Positions 32,153 to 40,547 of a stretch of DNA of 40,980 bases are shown here, piece by piece. Under the pieces are notes generated by a model that was given only the letters and a program-made list of their open reading frames with translations, searched no databases and was not told the DNA's origin. Origin of the DNA: Paraburkholderia tuberum STM678 (GTDB lineage: Bacteria > Pseudomonadota > Gammaproteobacteria > Burkholderiales > Burkholderiaceae); contig NZ_CADFGP010000056.1 of the NCBI RefSeq assembly GCF_902833905.1, positions 1 through 40,980 of the forward strand, in the 5' to 3' direction. Numbering within the stretch: position 1 is the first letter of the stretch; every line of letters starts with the position of its first letter. The position numbers and the translations under genes are program-made.

Positions 32153-34471
32153 TCACTTGCGCAACAACCTCAACCCATTGCCCACTACCAGCAAACTCGC
32201 ACCGACATCTGCGCACACCGCCATCCACATCGTGCCGAAGCCCATCAACGTCAGCACGAGGAACACGCTCTTGATGCCAAGCGCGAGCGCGATGTTCTGC
32301 ACCAGCACCCCGTAGGTTGCCTTTGACAACCGGATAAACGTCGGAATCTTCCGCAGATCGTCGTCCATCAACGCGACGTCGGCGGTTTCGATCGCGGTGT
32401 CGGTACCCATCGCACCCATCGCGAAGCCGATGTCAGCGCGCGCGAGCGCGGGCGCATCGTTGATGCCGTCGCCGACCATGCCGACCGTCGCGCCATCGCT
32501 CGACCATTGCGTGAGCGCGTCGAGCTTGTCCTCGGGCAACTGATCGCCGCGCGCTTCATCGACGCCGACCTGCTGCGCGATTGCCTCGGCGGTATGACGG
32601 TTGTCGCCGGTCAGCATCGTGGTGCCGACGCCGAGCCGCCGTAATTCGGCGACGGCGGCGCGGCTCGTTTCCTTCACCGTGTCAGCGACCGCGAACAGCG
32701 CGAGCACGCGCTGCGCATCGGCGAGCATCACGACGGTTTTGCCGTGCTGTTCGAGCGCATCGAGACGCGCTTCGAGTTGCGGCGAGCAGCGGCCCAACTC
32801 TTCGACCAGGCGATGATTGCCGAGCCAGTACGCGATACCGTCGATATCGCCGCGCACGCCGCGTCCAGCGATCGCCTGGAACGCATCGACGTGCAGATGT
32901 TCGACGCCGTCGTCATTGGCGGCAGCAGCGATCGCCATCGAAACAGGGTGGTCGGAGCGGCCCCCGAGGCTTGCCGCAAGCGTGCGGTATCGGAACGTTT
33001 CACCCGCGTCACCAACCACCTCAAACTCCGTCTGCACTGGCTTCCCGTGCGTAATCGTTCCGGTCTTATCGAGCGCCAACCGGGTCAGCTTGCGACCCTG
33101 TTCGAGATAAACGCCACCCTTGATCAGAATCCCCTTGCGCGCCGCGGCCGCGAGCCCGCTGACGATCGTCACCGGCGTCGAAATCACGAGCGCGCACGGA
33201 CACGCGATCACGAGCAGCACCAGCGCCTTGTACACCCACGCGTGCCACGCTCCACCGAACACGAGTGGTGGGACCAGAGCGACGGCGAGCGCAATCGCGA
33301 ACACGATCGGCGTATAAACGCGCGCGAATTCATCGACGAAGCGCTGCGTCGGCGCCTTCGTGCCCTGCGCCTCCTCGACCGCGTGGATGATCCGCGCGAG
33401 CGTCGTGTTGCCGGCGGCCGCCGTCACTTGATAATCGAACGAGCCCGCCTGGTTGATCGTGCCGGCGAATACGGCGTCGCCGATCGCCTTGTCGACGGGC
33501 AGGCTCTCGCCGGTGATCGGCGCCTGATCGACGCACGAGCGGCCCGCGACGATTTCGCCATCGAGCGCGATCCGCTCGCCCGGCTTCACGCGCACGAGCG
33601 TCCCGGGCACGATCGCGTCGACGCGGACGGGCTGCCACGCTCCATCGGGCTGCTGCACGCTGGCCTGTTCGGGCGTGAGCCGCATGAGCCCTTCGATCGC
33701 GTTGCGCGCGCGGTCGAGCGAGCGCACCTCGATCAGCTCGGCGATCGTGAAGAGCACCATCACCATTGCGGCTTCGGGCCACTGGCCGAGCAGCGCCGCG
33801 CCGGTCACGGCGATGCTCATCAGCGCATTGATGTTCAAGTTGCCGTTGCGCAGCGCGACCCAGCCCTTGCGATATGTCGTGAGGCCACAGGAGGCAATCG
33901 CGACGACCGCCATACCCGCCACCACCCAGGCCGGCGCGCCGAGCCAGCTAGCGGCTTCTGAGGCTCCCGCGACGATGCCGGCGAGGATCAGGGGCCACCA
34001 CGGCTTGCGCATTGCGTCAGTGGCTGCTTGGGGCACCGCGTTGGCGTTCCCACCCTTTCCGGCGTCGCTTGCCAGTTCGGGCGTGAAGTCGAGCGAGCGC
34101 AGGGCGGCTAGGACCGACTCGAGCGCCTCCGGCGCGTGGACGACAGTCAGCACGCGCTGCATCAGGTTGAAGTCCATGCTACGCACGACCGGCATACGGC
34201 CGAGTTTCTTGCGGATCAGCGCTTCCTCGGTCGGGCAGTCCATCTGCAGGATGCGGATTGCGGTGCGAAGGTCGTCGTCGAGGGCTTCGGACGGAGGCAG
34301 GCGCAGCGACGCAGGCGCAAAAGCGCTAGCGGCGCAGCAAGCGACAGCAGCGTGATCATCGGCGCGGCCGTGATCATGGTCGCGCCGCGCATCAACGTCG
34401 CCGCAACCCCCGTGCATACAGGCCTCGTCCAGTTCCGGACGATCGGTGGCAATACGGCTGCTGTCAGGCAT
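32153..34471 (-). CDS. cadA: Cd2+/Zn2+/Pb2+-exporting P-type ATPase
   Basis: A 772-residue P1B-type ATPase that pumps soft divalent metals out across the inner membrane. The N-terminus is rich in His, Cys and Asp (HGGCGDVDARRDHDHGRADD, then CC). A soft-metal domain follows with the MDCPTEE motif near 80. Catalytic parts in order are TGES near 318 (actuator), CPC in IACPCALV near 422 (metal site in the membrane), DKTGT near 467 (phosphorylated aspartate), SDHPVS near 505 and GDGINDAP near 663. Six to eight transmembrane helices are present. The ATG at 34471 has GAGGA about 10 bases upstream. It is divergent from cadR across an 81-bp region with a MerR-type promoter. Cadmium, zinc and lead cannot be told apart from sequence alone. 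Confidence 0.93.
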   Translation of the reverse strand: MPDSSRIATDRPELDEACMHGGCGDVDARRDHDHGRADDHAAVACCAASAFAPASLRLPPSEALDDDLRTAIRILQMDCPTEEALIRKKLGRMPVVRSMDFNLMQRVLTVVHAPEALESVLAALRSLDFTPELASDAGKGGNANAVPQAATDAMRKPWWPLILAGIVAGASEAASWLGAPAWVVAGMAVVAIASCGLTTYRKGWVALRNGNLNINALMSIAVTGAALLGQWPEAAMVMVLFTIAELIEVRSLDRARNAIEGLMRLTPEQASVQQPDGAWQPVRVDAIVPGTLVRVKPGERIALDGEIVAGRSCVDQAPITGESLPVDKAIGDAVFAGTINQAGSFDYQVTAAAGNTTLARIIHAVEEAQGTKAPTQRFVDEFARVYTPIVFAIALAVALVPPLVFGGAWHAWVYKALVLLVIACPCALVISTPVTIVSGLAAAARKGILIKGGVYLEQGRKLTRLALDKTGTITHGKPVQTEFEVVGDAGETFRYRTLAASLGGRSDHPVSMAIAAAANDDGVEHLHVDAFQAIAGRGVRGDIDGIAYWLGNHRLVEELGRCSPQLEARLDALEQHGKTVVMLADAQRVLALFAVADTVKETSRAAVAELRRLGVGTTMLTGDNRHTAEAIAQQVGVDEARGDQLPEDKLDALTQWSSDGATVGMVGDGINDAPALARADIGFAMGAMGTDTAIETADVALMDDDLRKIPTFIRLSKATYGVLVQNIALALGIKSVFLVLTLMGFGTMWMAVCADVGASLLVVGNGLRLLRK

Positions 34472-34500
34472 TGGTGGCTTCCTCGTGCGATTTGTGGTCT

Positions 34501-34531
34501 AGTAAACACCCTGAAGCCACTACAAGGTCAA
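34501..34531 (-). promoter_or_regulatory. MerR-type promoter and CadR operator for cadA
   Basis: Read leftwards: minus-35 TTGACC (34526-34531), an unusually long 19-bp spacer and minus-10 TTTACT (34501-34506). The spacer holds the dyad ACCTTGTAG/CTTCAGGGT (34508-34528), with seven of nine paired positions around TGG. This is the classic layout in which a MerR-family dimer twists the promoter to activate it on metal binding. Confidence 0.85.
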
Positions 34532-34552
34532 GGCCGCGTGGAGGAAGGGTCC

Positions 34553-34984
34553 ATGAAAATCGGCGAACTGGCGAAAATCGCCCATTGCACGACGGAAACC
34601 ATCCGTTTCTACGAGAAAGAGCGCCTGCTGCCCGAGGCGGAGCGCACCGAAGCCAATTACCGCAGTTACACGGCAAAGCATGTCGAGCGCCTGCGCTTCA
34701 TCCGCAATTGCCGCGCGCTCGACATGACTCACGACGAAATCCGCGCATTGCTGCGTCTGACCGACGCGCCGGCGAACGGCTGCGGCGGCATGCATACGCT
34801 GGTCGACGAGCACATCGCGCACGTCGACACGCGTATCGAAGAACTGCAGCAGCTGAAGGCGCAACTGACGACGCTGCGCGACCAATGCCACGGCGAGCAT
34901 CCGGTCGAAGACTGCGGCATCGTGCATGGCCTGACCGACATGGATGTGGCCGTGCCGCGTCCGCGGCATACGCATCTCGGCTGA
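34553..34984 (+). CDS. cadR: CadR/PbrR-type MerR family metal-responsive regulator
   Basis: A 143-residue MerR regulator. The winged HTH (about 1-70) starts MKIGELAKIAHCTTETIRFY, with EKERLLPEAERTEANYRSY and HVERLRFIRNCRALDMTHDE. A dimerising coiled coil (about 85-112) follows. The metal loop has cysteines in NGCGGMH, DQCHGEHPVEDCG (two Cys seven residues apart, the CadR/PbrR pattern) and a short His-containing tail (PRHTHLG). The ATG has a strong GGAGGAAGG upstream. It should repress cadA without metal and activate it with Cd, Pb or Zn from the dyad between the two genes. Confidence 0.93.
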   Translation: MKIGELAKIAHCTTETIRFYEKERLLPEAERTEANYRSYTAKHVERLRFIRNCRALDMTHDEIRALLRLTDAPANGCGGMHTLVDEHIAHVDTRIEELQQLKAQLTTLRDQCHGEHPVEDCGIVHGLTDMDVAVPRPRHTHLG

Positions 34985-35047
34985 CGCCATGCTTGCCGTC
35001 GAGCGCTATCGCGTCACGACGCAGCGCCGGCGCGGCAACCCCATACA

Positions 35048-35075
35048 CGGCAAGGCCGCATATGCGACCTTGCCG
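35048..35075. repeat. Near-perfect 28-bp palindrome upstream of the zinc-ribbon gene
   Basis: Arms CGGCAAGG (35048-35055) and CCTTGCCG (35068-35075) flank the perfect palindrome CGCATATGCG (35057-35066). Only the C/A pair at 35056 and 35067 breaks symmetry. It lies 63 bp after cadR and 31 bp before the GTG of the next gene, with no T-run, so an operator site or a leader stem-loop is more likely than a terminator. Confidence 0.8.
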
Positions 35076-35106
35076 ATCGATCATCGAATCCAGTTGGAGA
35101 ATCAAC

Positions 35107-35307
35107 GTGTTCACCTGTAGAAATCAGTCCTGCGGCGCGCAGTGGGAGCAATCCGACGTCGTCATCAAGAACGAAGGCCAGGGGCTGCTGTTCCGCTGCC
35201 CGCTGTGCGGCGCGCGCAATTACGTCGAGCGTTTCGACGGCGACAACGGCGCGGTGCTGTACGAGCAGTTGCCGGGCCGCCCCGATCAGGGCCCGATGGC
35301 CGAGTAA
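35107..35307 (+). CDS. Small zinc-ribbon protein, unknown function
   Basis: A 66-residue protein starting at GTG with TTGGAGA about 8 bases upstream. It has two cysteine pairs, FTCRNQSCGAQW and RCPLCGARNYV, arranged as in a four-cysteine zinc ribbon, and an acidic, Pro/Gly-rich tail (DQGPMAE). The frame remains open upstream but loses any coherent protein. It lies 23 bp before dbpA on the same strand and may be co-transcribed with that RNA helicase, suggesting, but not proving, a role in RNA or transcription. I do not recognise a named family. Confidence 0.72.
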   Translation: MFTCRNQSCGAQWEQSDVVIKNEGQGLLFRCPLCGARNYVERFDGDNGAVLYEQLPGRPDQGPMAE

Positions 35308-35330
35308 TCTCGATTCCTACAGACGATCCT

Positions 35331-36734
35331 ATGAACAGTCCAACCCCCGCCGGCGCCGCATTCAGCGAGCTGCCGCTACCGCCCGCCACGCTCGCGAACC
35401 TGACGCAGCTCGGCTACGTCGAGATGACGCCGATCCAGGCCGCGAGCCTGCCGATCGCGCTCGCCGGTCAAGATCTGATCGCGCAGGCGAAAACCGGTAG
35501 CGGCAAGACCGCGGCGTTTTCGCTGGCGCTGCTCGCGCGCCTCGATGTACGCAAATTCGGCACGCAGGCAATGGTGCTGTGCCCGACGCGCGAACTCGCC
35601 GATCAGGTCACGCAGGAAATCCGCCGTCTCGCGCGCGCGGAAGAAAACATCAAGGTGCTGACCTTGTGCGGCGGCACACCGATGCGTCCGCAGACGGCGA
35701 GCCTCGAACATGGCGCGCACGTCGTGGTCGGCACGCCCGGCCGCATCATGGATCACCTCGAACGCGGCAGCCTCGATCTGCAATCGCTGAACACGCTCGT
35801 GCTCGACGAAGCCGACCGCATGCTCGACATGGGTTTCTTCGACGACATCGCGAAGGTCGCCAGGCAATGCCCGAAAGAGCGCCAAACGCTGCTGTTTTCG
35901 GCGACGTACCCCGAGGGCATCGCGAAGCTGAGCCAGCAATTCCTGCGAAACCCGAAGGAAGTCAAACTTGCCGAGCGGCACCACGACAGCAAGATCCGTC
36001 AGCGCTTCTACGAAGTGACCGAAGACGAGCGTCTGCACGCGGTCGGTCTGCTGTTGAATCACTATCGTCCGGTCAGCACGATCGCGTTCTGCAACACGAA
36101 GCAGCAGTGCCGCGATCTGCTCGACGTGCTGCGCGCGCAGGGCTTCCATGCGCTTGCGCTGCACGGCGAACTCGATCAGCGCGAGCGCGATCAGGTGCTG
36201 ATCCAGTTCGCGAACCGCAGCTGCTCGGTGCTCGTCGCAACCGACGTCGCCGCGCGCGGCCTCGACATCGCGCAACTCGAAGCGGTGATCAACGTCGACG
36301 TGACGCCGGACCCGGAAGTGCACACGCATCGCATCGGCCGCACGGGCCGCGCCGATCAGGAAGGCTGGGCGCTGAGTCTCGCGACAATGAACGAGATGGG
36401 GCGCGTCGGTGGGATCGAGCAGGCGCACAAGCGCGACGTCGAATGGCACAAGCTGGCCGAGCTGAAGGCGGGCAACAACGAACCGCTGCTGCCGCCGATG
36501 GAAACGCTGCAGATCCTCGGCGGCCGCAAGGACAAGATCCGTCCCGGCGACGTGCTCGGCGCGCTGACCGGCGACGCCGGCTTCGCGGGCTCGCAGATCG
36601 GCAAGATCAACGTGACCGACATGTCGACCTATGTCGCGGTGGAGCGCAGCATCGCGCGCGAGGCGGTGCGCCGGCTCAGCGCGGGCAAGCTGAAGGGGCG
36701 CAAGGTCAAGGTTCGTTTGATGGACGAAGCCTGA
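35331..36734 (+). CDS. dbpA: ATP-dependent RNA helicase DbpA
   Basis: A 467-residue DEAD-box helicase. It shows the Q motif GYVEMTPIQ, motif I AKTGSGKT (about 52-59), PTRELADQV, GGTPMRPQ, motif II LDEADRMLDMGF (about 158), SAT, and the second RecA-like domain with ALHGELDQRERDQVL, ATDVAARGLDIAQL and HRIGRTGRADQEG. The C-terminal domain (about 395-467; DKIRPGDVLGALTGDAGFAGSQIGKINVTDMSTYV) is the DbpA RNA-recognition fold, which targets hairpin 92 of 23S rRNA during 50S assembly. Length and domains match E. coli DbpA (457 residues). The ATG at 35331 lacks a strong Shine-Dalgarno. A terminator follows 43 bp after the stop. Confidence 0.96.
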   Translation: MNSPTPAGAAFSELPLPPATLANLTQLGYVEMTPIQAASLPIALAGQDLIAQAKTGSGKTAAFSLALLARLDVRKFGTQAMVLCPTRELADQVTQEIRRLARAEENIKVLTLCGGTPMRPQTASLEHGAHVVVGTPGRIMDHLERGSLDLQSLNTLVLDEADRMLDMGFFDDIAKVARQCPKERQTLLFSATYPEGIAKLSQQFLRNPKEVKLAERHHDSKIRQRFYEVTEDERLHAVGLLLNHYRPVSTIAFCNTKQQCRDLLDVLRAQGFHALALHGELDQRERDQVLIQFANRSCSVLVATDVAARGLDIAQLEAVINVDVTPDPEVHTHRIGRTGRADQEGWALSLATMNEMGRVGGIEQAHKRDVEWHKLAELKAGNNEPLLPPMETLQILGGRKDKIRPGDVLGALTGDAGFAGSQIGKINVTDMSTYVAVERSIAREAVRRLSAGKLKGRKVKVRLMDEA

Positions 36735-36776
36735 TTCACCCGAAGCTCCGGCTTTCATTGAAAGTCAAATAACTCG

Positions 36777-36803
36777 AAAAACGGCCGCGTCAGCGGCCGT
36801 TTT
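36777..36803. terminator. Terminator after dbpA
   Basis: ACGGCCGC (36781-36788) and GCGGCCGT (36793-36800) form a perfect stem with loop GTCA, flanked by an A-run and a short T-run of four including the stem end. The T-run is short, so efficiency may be modest. Confidence 0.8.
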
Positions 36804-37075
36804 CGCGACCGGGTCGCTCAGCATCACATTCCTTCATGCCTACGCAGTTACCCGCATTCCCCGAAATCCACACCGCGTCCCCGCAAACCATGAACCCGCC
36901 GGCTTAGGCCTGCGTCGAGCGGCTTCGCGCGAGCCATGAAGAAAACGCATGCCGCGCATGACAAAGTTTCGATTGTGAGCGTTCTTTGGCTGATGCCTAA
37001 TCACCCCACCGGAAGGAACGCCCCGCCGCCGCCATTCGCGCGGCCGCCGGCGGGTGTAGATAGGGAGAAAGTCTT
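36804..37075. other. Gene-free region before the aminotransferase gene
   Basis: No conserved protein on either strand. A possible promoter is TTGTGA near 36971 with TAATCA about 19 bp later, a weak match. The last 60 bp are a very GC-rich leader ending in the Shine-Dalgarno AGGGAGA of the next gene. Confidence 0.4.
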
Positions 37076-38230
37076 ATGCAGAGCGCCATGCAAGCCCGCT
37101 CGAAACTGCCGGACGTCGGCACCACCATTTTTACCGTGATCGGCCAACTGGCCGCGCAACACGATGCGTTGAACCTGTCGCAGGGCGCGCCGAATTTCGC
37201 GCCGGACCCGAAGCTCGTCGACGGCGTCGCGCAGGCGATGCGCGCCGGCCACAACCAGTACGCGCCGATGGCCGGCATCGGCACGCTGCGCGAAGCGCTC
37301 GCCGACAAGGTCGAAACGCTGTACGGCGTGCGCTACGACCCCGCCAGCGAGGTGACCGTGCTCGCGAGCGCGAGCGAAGGTCTTTATTCGACGATCAGCG
37401 CGCTCGTGCATCCGGGCGACGAAGTGATCTACTTCGAGCCGTCGTTCGACAGCTACGGCCCGATCGTGCGTCTGCAGGGCGCGAAGCCGGTCGCGATCAA
37501 GCTGTCGCTCGATCACTTTCGCGTGAACTGGGATGAAGTCGCCGCCGCGATCACGCCGAAGACGCGCATGATCATCGTCAACACACCGCACAATCCGACC
37601 GCGACGATTTTTAGCGACGCCGATATCGAGCGGCTGAAGGCGCTCACGCGCAACACCGACATCGTGATTCTGTCCGACGAGGTCTACGAACACGTCGTGT
37701 TCGACGGCGCGAAGCATCAGAGCATGGCGCGCCATCAGGAACTCGCCGAGCGCAGCGTGATCGTGTCGTCGTTCGGCAAGTCGTACCACGTGACCGGCTG
37801 GCGCGTCGGCTACTGCCTCGCGCCCGCCGCGCTGATGGACGAGATCCGCAAGGTCCATCAGTTCATGGTGTTCTCCGCCGATACGCCGATGCAACACGCG
37901 TTCGTCGACGCGCTCGCCAATCGCGACAGCTACCTCGGCCTGTCCGACTTCTATCAGAAGAAACGCGATCTGCTCGCGCATGCGCTGCGCGAATCGCGCT
38001 TCGAGCTGTTGCCGAGCGAAGGCAGTTTCTTTATGCTCGCCCGGTTCCGCGGCTTCTCCGATGAAAGCGACAGCGATTTCGTGCTGCGCCTGATCCGCGA
38101 TGCGCGCGTCGCGACGATTCCGTTGTCGGCGTTCTACACCGACGGCACGGATTCGGGGCTGATTCGCCTGAGTTTCTCGAAGGACGACGCAACGCTGCTC
38201 GAAGGCGCGCGGCGTTTGTGTGAAATCTGA
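37076..38230 (+). CDS. PLP-dependent aminotransferase (YbdL/methionine aminotransferase-like)
   Basis: A 384-residue class I/II aminotransferase resembling E. coli YbdL, which transaminates methionine and aromatic or branched amino acids with keto acids. Signatures are SKLPDVGTTIFTVIGQLAAQ, LSQGAPNFAPD, NQYAPMAGIGTLREALA, ASEGLYSTISALVHPGDEV and NTPHNPTATIFSDAD, with the asparagine that holds PLP. SDEVYEHVVFDG follows, and the Schiff-base lysine is in SSFGKSYHVTGWRVGY at about residue 235. The C-terminal part has LLPSEGSFFMLARF and an IRLSFSKDD end. The ATG has AGGGAGA at good spacing. An amino-acid binding protein gene follows 64 bp later, consistent with amino-acid uptake and turnover. Confidence 0.9.
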   Translation: MQSAMQARSKLPDVGTTIFTVIGQLAAQHDALNLSQGAPNFAPDPKLVDGVAQAMRAGHNQYAPMAGIGTLREALADKVETLYGVRYDPASEVTVLASASEGLYSTISALVHPGDEVIYFEPSFDSYGPIVRLQGAKPVAIKLSLDHFRVNWDEVAAAITPKTRMIIVNTPHNPTATIFSDADIERLKALTRNTDIVILSDEVYEHVVFDGAKHQSMARHQELAERSVIVSSFGKSYHVTGWRVGYCLAPAALMDEIRKVHQFMVFSADTPMQHAFVDALANRDSYLGLSDFYQKKRDLLAHALRESRFELLPSEGSFFMLARFRGFSDESDSDFVLRLIRDARVATIPLSAFYTDGTDSGLIRLSFSKDDATLLEGARRLCEI

Positions 38231-38246
38231 GCGGGCGAGAGCACAC

Positions 38247-38278
38247 TCAAAGTATCGAAGTCGTCAAAGTATTCGAAG
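38247..38278 (+). repeat. Near-identical direct repeat in the binding-protein leader
   Basis: TCAAAGTATCGAAG (38247-38260) and TCAAAGTATTCGAAG (38264-38278) differ by one inserted T and lie 17 bp apart, between the aminotransferase stop and the next start. They could be paired regulator half-sites; none is recognised. Confidence 0.6.
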
Positions 38279-38294
38279 AATGAAGGGAGATGTC

Positions 38295-39089
38295 ATGAAG
38301 TTGCTCAAGTGCTTGTTGGCGCTGGCCTGTGCCGGCGCGTCGCTCGCAACATCGTCGGCGGCAAGCGCCGCCGATACCGCGACGCTGCGTTTCGGCGTCG
38401 AAGCGCAGTACCCGCCGTTCGAGTCGAAAGGACCGAACGGCGAACTGCAAGGGCTCGATATCGACGTGGGCAACGCGGTCTGCGCGGCCGCGCACATGAC
38501 GTGCAAGTGGGTCGAAACCTCGTTCGACGGCCTGATTCCGGCGCTGCAAGGCCGCAAGTTCGACGCGATCAATTCAGCGATGAACGCGACCGAGCAGCGC
38601 CGCCAGGCGATCGATTTCACGACCGTCGTCTATCGCGTGCCGTCGCAGCTGATCGCGCGCAGCGACAGCGGTTTGCAGCCGACGCCCGAGTCGCTGAAGG
38701 GCAAGCGCATCGGCGTACTGCAAGGCTCGATTCAGGAGACCTTCGCTAAGGTGCATTGGGAACCGGCCGGCGTGATCGTGCTGCCGTATCAGGATCAGAA
38801 CCAGGTCTATGCCGATCTGACGGCTGGCCGTCTCGACGGCACGCTCGTGCTCGCACCGGCCGGACAAACGGGCTTTCTGTCGAAGCCCGAAGGTAAGGGC
38901 TACGCGTTCGTCGGTCAGCCTGTGCGTGACGACAAGATTCTCGGCAGCGGCATCGCATACGGCATTCGCAAGGGTGATACCGCGCTGCGCGATCAGTTGA
39001 ACGCCGCGATCGCGAAGGTGCAAGCCGACGGCACGGTGAAGACGCTCGCCGCGAAATATCTCGGCAATATCGACGTCAGCGCGAAGTAA
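38295..39089 (+). CDS. Amino-acid ABC transporter, periplasmic binding protein
   Basis: A 264-residue solute-binding protein of the polar amino-acid class (HisJ/ArgT type). The signal peptide is about residues 1-25 (MKLLKCLLALACAGASL...ASA). The mature protein begins DTATLRFGVEAQYPPFESKG, continues GELQGLDIDVGNAVCAAAHMTCKWVE, with a cysteine pair likely bridged as in HisJ, and has FDGLIPALQGRKFDAINSAM, TEQRRQAIDFT and LKGKRIGVLQGS for the ligand pocket. The ATG at 38295 has AGGGAGA upstream; an ATG five codons earlier is less likely. No permease or ATPase follows, so it must use a transporter encoded elsewhere. A basic amino acid is the likely ligand, by family only. Confidence 0.88.
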   Translation: MKLLKCLLALACAGASLATSSAASAADTATLRFGVEAQYPPFESKGPNGELQGLDIDVGNAVCAAAHMTCKWVETSFDGLIPALQGRKFDAINSAMNATEQRRQAIDFTTVVYRVPSQLIARSDSGLQPTPESLKGKRIGVLQGSIQETFAKVHWEPAGVIVLPYQDQNQVYADLTAGRLDGTLVLAPAGQTGFLSKPEGKGYAFVGQPVRDDKILGSGIAYGIRKGDTALRDQLNAAIAKVQADGTVKTLAAKYLGNIDVSAK

Positions 39090-39107
39090 TCGCGTCGCGT
39101 TCGGGCG

Positions 39108-39133
39108 GCGGCGCCGTTTGCGAGCGGCGCCGC
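39108..39133 (+). terminator. Possible terminator after the binding-protein gene
   Basis: GCGGCGCCG (39108-39116) and CGGCGCCGC (39125-39133) form a perfect 9-bp stem around an eight-base loop. A clear T-run is missing (GCGTTCGCTTGTT follows), so it may be a pause or mRNA-end structure rather than a true terminator. Confidence 0.4.
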
Positions 39134-39230
39134 GCGTTCGCTTGTTGGCCATGCGTTTGACGGCTACGATACGTAGGCTTCGCGAAGTCGGAGACAACGG
39201 CGAAGTCGGCGGATCAACCGGAGAGCGCGC

Positions 39231-39919
39231 ATGAGCGAGACGATCGAAGCGGCAAGCGCTGCGAACACCGCACGCGCAAAAGGCGCAGACGCGCCGCGCT
39301 TCTGGCGCAGCGCGGCGCTGCCGTTCATCGAGGCGCGTTCCATCGACGATGGCCGCAAGGTCTGCTACGCCAAACATTCGCACGAAACGTTTTCGATCGG
39401 CGCGGTGACGGGAGGCCGCAGCGTGTACCTGAACCGCCACGCGCGGGAATGGGTCGGCGCGGGCGCCGTCGTGATGATGAACCCCGACGATGTGCACGCG
39501 TGCAACCCGGTTGCCGGCGAGCGGTGGTCGTATCGGATGCTGCACGTCGACGTTGCATGGTTCACGAAACTGCAGCACGAGCTGGGCTTCAACGAGAATC
39601 ATGCGTTCCGCGCGTTTTCGCAGATCATGACGCTCGACGCCGCGCTGTTCGACGGCGTGCGCTGAAACTCGACGATGTGTGCGAAGCCGCCGGGCTGTCC
39701 GCGTCGCACCTGATACGCGCGTTTAAGCTGCGCTACGGCATGACGCCCCACGCGTATCTGATCAACCGACGCATCCAGTACAGTCGCGCGCAACTGCGGC
39801 GCGGGGCACTGATCGCCGATGTCGCGCTCGATGCCGGCTTCGCCGATCAGGCGCATTTGCAGCGCACCTTCAAGCGGCTGGTGACGGCGACGCCGGGCCA
39901 ATATCGCAGCGGAGCGTGA
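39231..39919 (+). pseudogene. AraC family regulator broken by deletion and frame change
   Basis: Two parts of one AraC-type regulator lie in different frames. Positions 39231-39665 (144 residues) hold the cupin sensor domain: FIEARSIDDGRKVCYAKHSHETFSIG, then GGRSVYLNRHAREWVGAGAVVMMNPDDVHACNP, ending LFDGVR and a stop. From about 39657, in the next frame, comes the DNA-binding domain: LKLDDVCEAAGLSASHLIRAF and IADVALDAGFADQAHLQRTFKR, ending ATPGQYRSGA at 39919. The linker and first helices (about 50 residues) normally between them are absent, so a deletion that changed frame is likely. The first part could still be made alone; the second has no start of its own. It is convergent with the LysE gene, a pairing often seen with this regulator type. 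Confidence 0.8.
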
Positions 39920-39959
39920 CGCGGCATGAAGCCGCCTCAGGAAGCAGGCGCGGCTCGCG

Positions 39960-40547
39960 TCACTCCACGAGCAGATACATCGCACTGAGCGCGAGCAGCG
40001 CCGCCATCACGCGATTGAACGCCCGGACCCGCTTCGCTTCACGCAGATGCCTGCGCAAAAACGTGCCGGCATACGCCCAGCTCGCGATCGATAGATAGCA
40101 GATCACGAAGTACAGCGTCGTGAATTGCCAGACGAGCCCGCCGTCGCCGCCTGCCGCATACGCGCCCATGCCGGCCAGCGACGCGAGCCACGCCTTCGGA
40201 TTGAGCCATTGCATGGCCGCGCCTTGCGCGAACGACGGCCCGCGCGCCGGCTTGTCCGCGCCGAGCTGGCCGTCATCGATGGTGAGCTTGTAGGCCATAT
40301 AGAGCAGAAAGCCCACGCCCGCCCATTTGACGATCTCGATCAGATTGGGAAAGCGCGCGAGCAATTCGTGCAGGCCGAGGCCGATCAACAGAAGCAGCAA
40401 CGTGAAACCGACCGTCGCGCCAGTGACGTGCCGCAGACTCGCGGCGAGCCCGTGCTGCGCGCCGGCGCTCAGCGCGACGACGTTGACCGGGCCGGGAGAA
40501 ATGGAACTGGCGAGCGCGAACGCGGCCATCGAGAGTAATGCGGTCAT
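39960..40547 (-). CDS. LysE family amino-acid exporter
   Basis: A 195-residue LysE/RhtB-type exporter with about six hydrophobic segments. The family start MTALLSMAAFALASSISPGPVNVVALSAGA contains the SPGPVN motif in the first helix. It continues with LRHVTGATVGFTLLLLLIGLGL, WAGVGFLLYMAYKL and GAAMQWLNPKAWLASLA, the NPKAW motif of the fourth segment. It exports amino acids across the inner membrane; the substrate is not predictable. The ATG at 40547 has GAGG upstream; the longer frame adds only a poor N-terminus. It is convergent with the broken AraC gene. Confidence 0.92.
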   Translation of the reverse strand: MTALLSMAAFALASSISPGPVNVVALSAGAQHGLAASLRHVTGATVGFTLLLLLIGLGLHELLARFPNLIEIVKWAGVGFLLYMAYKLTIDDGQLGADKPARGPSFAQGAAMQWLNPKAWLASLAGMGAYAAGGDGGLVWQFTTLYFVICYLSIASWAYAGTFLRRHLREAKRVRAFNRVMAALLALSAMYLLVE

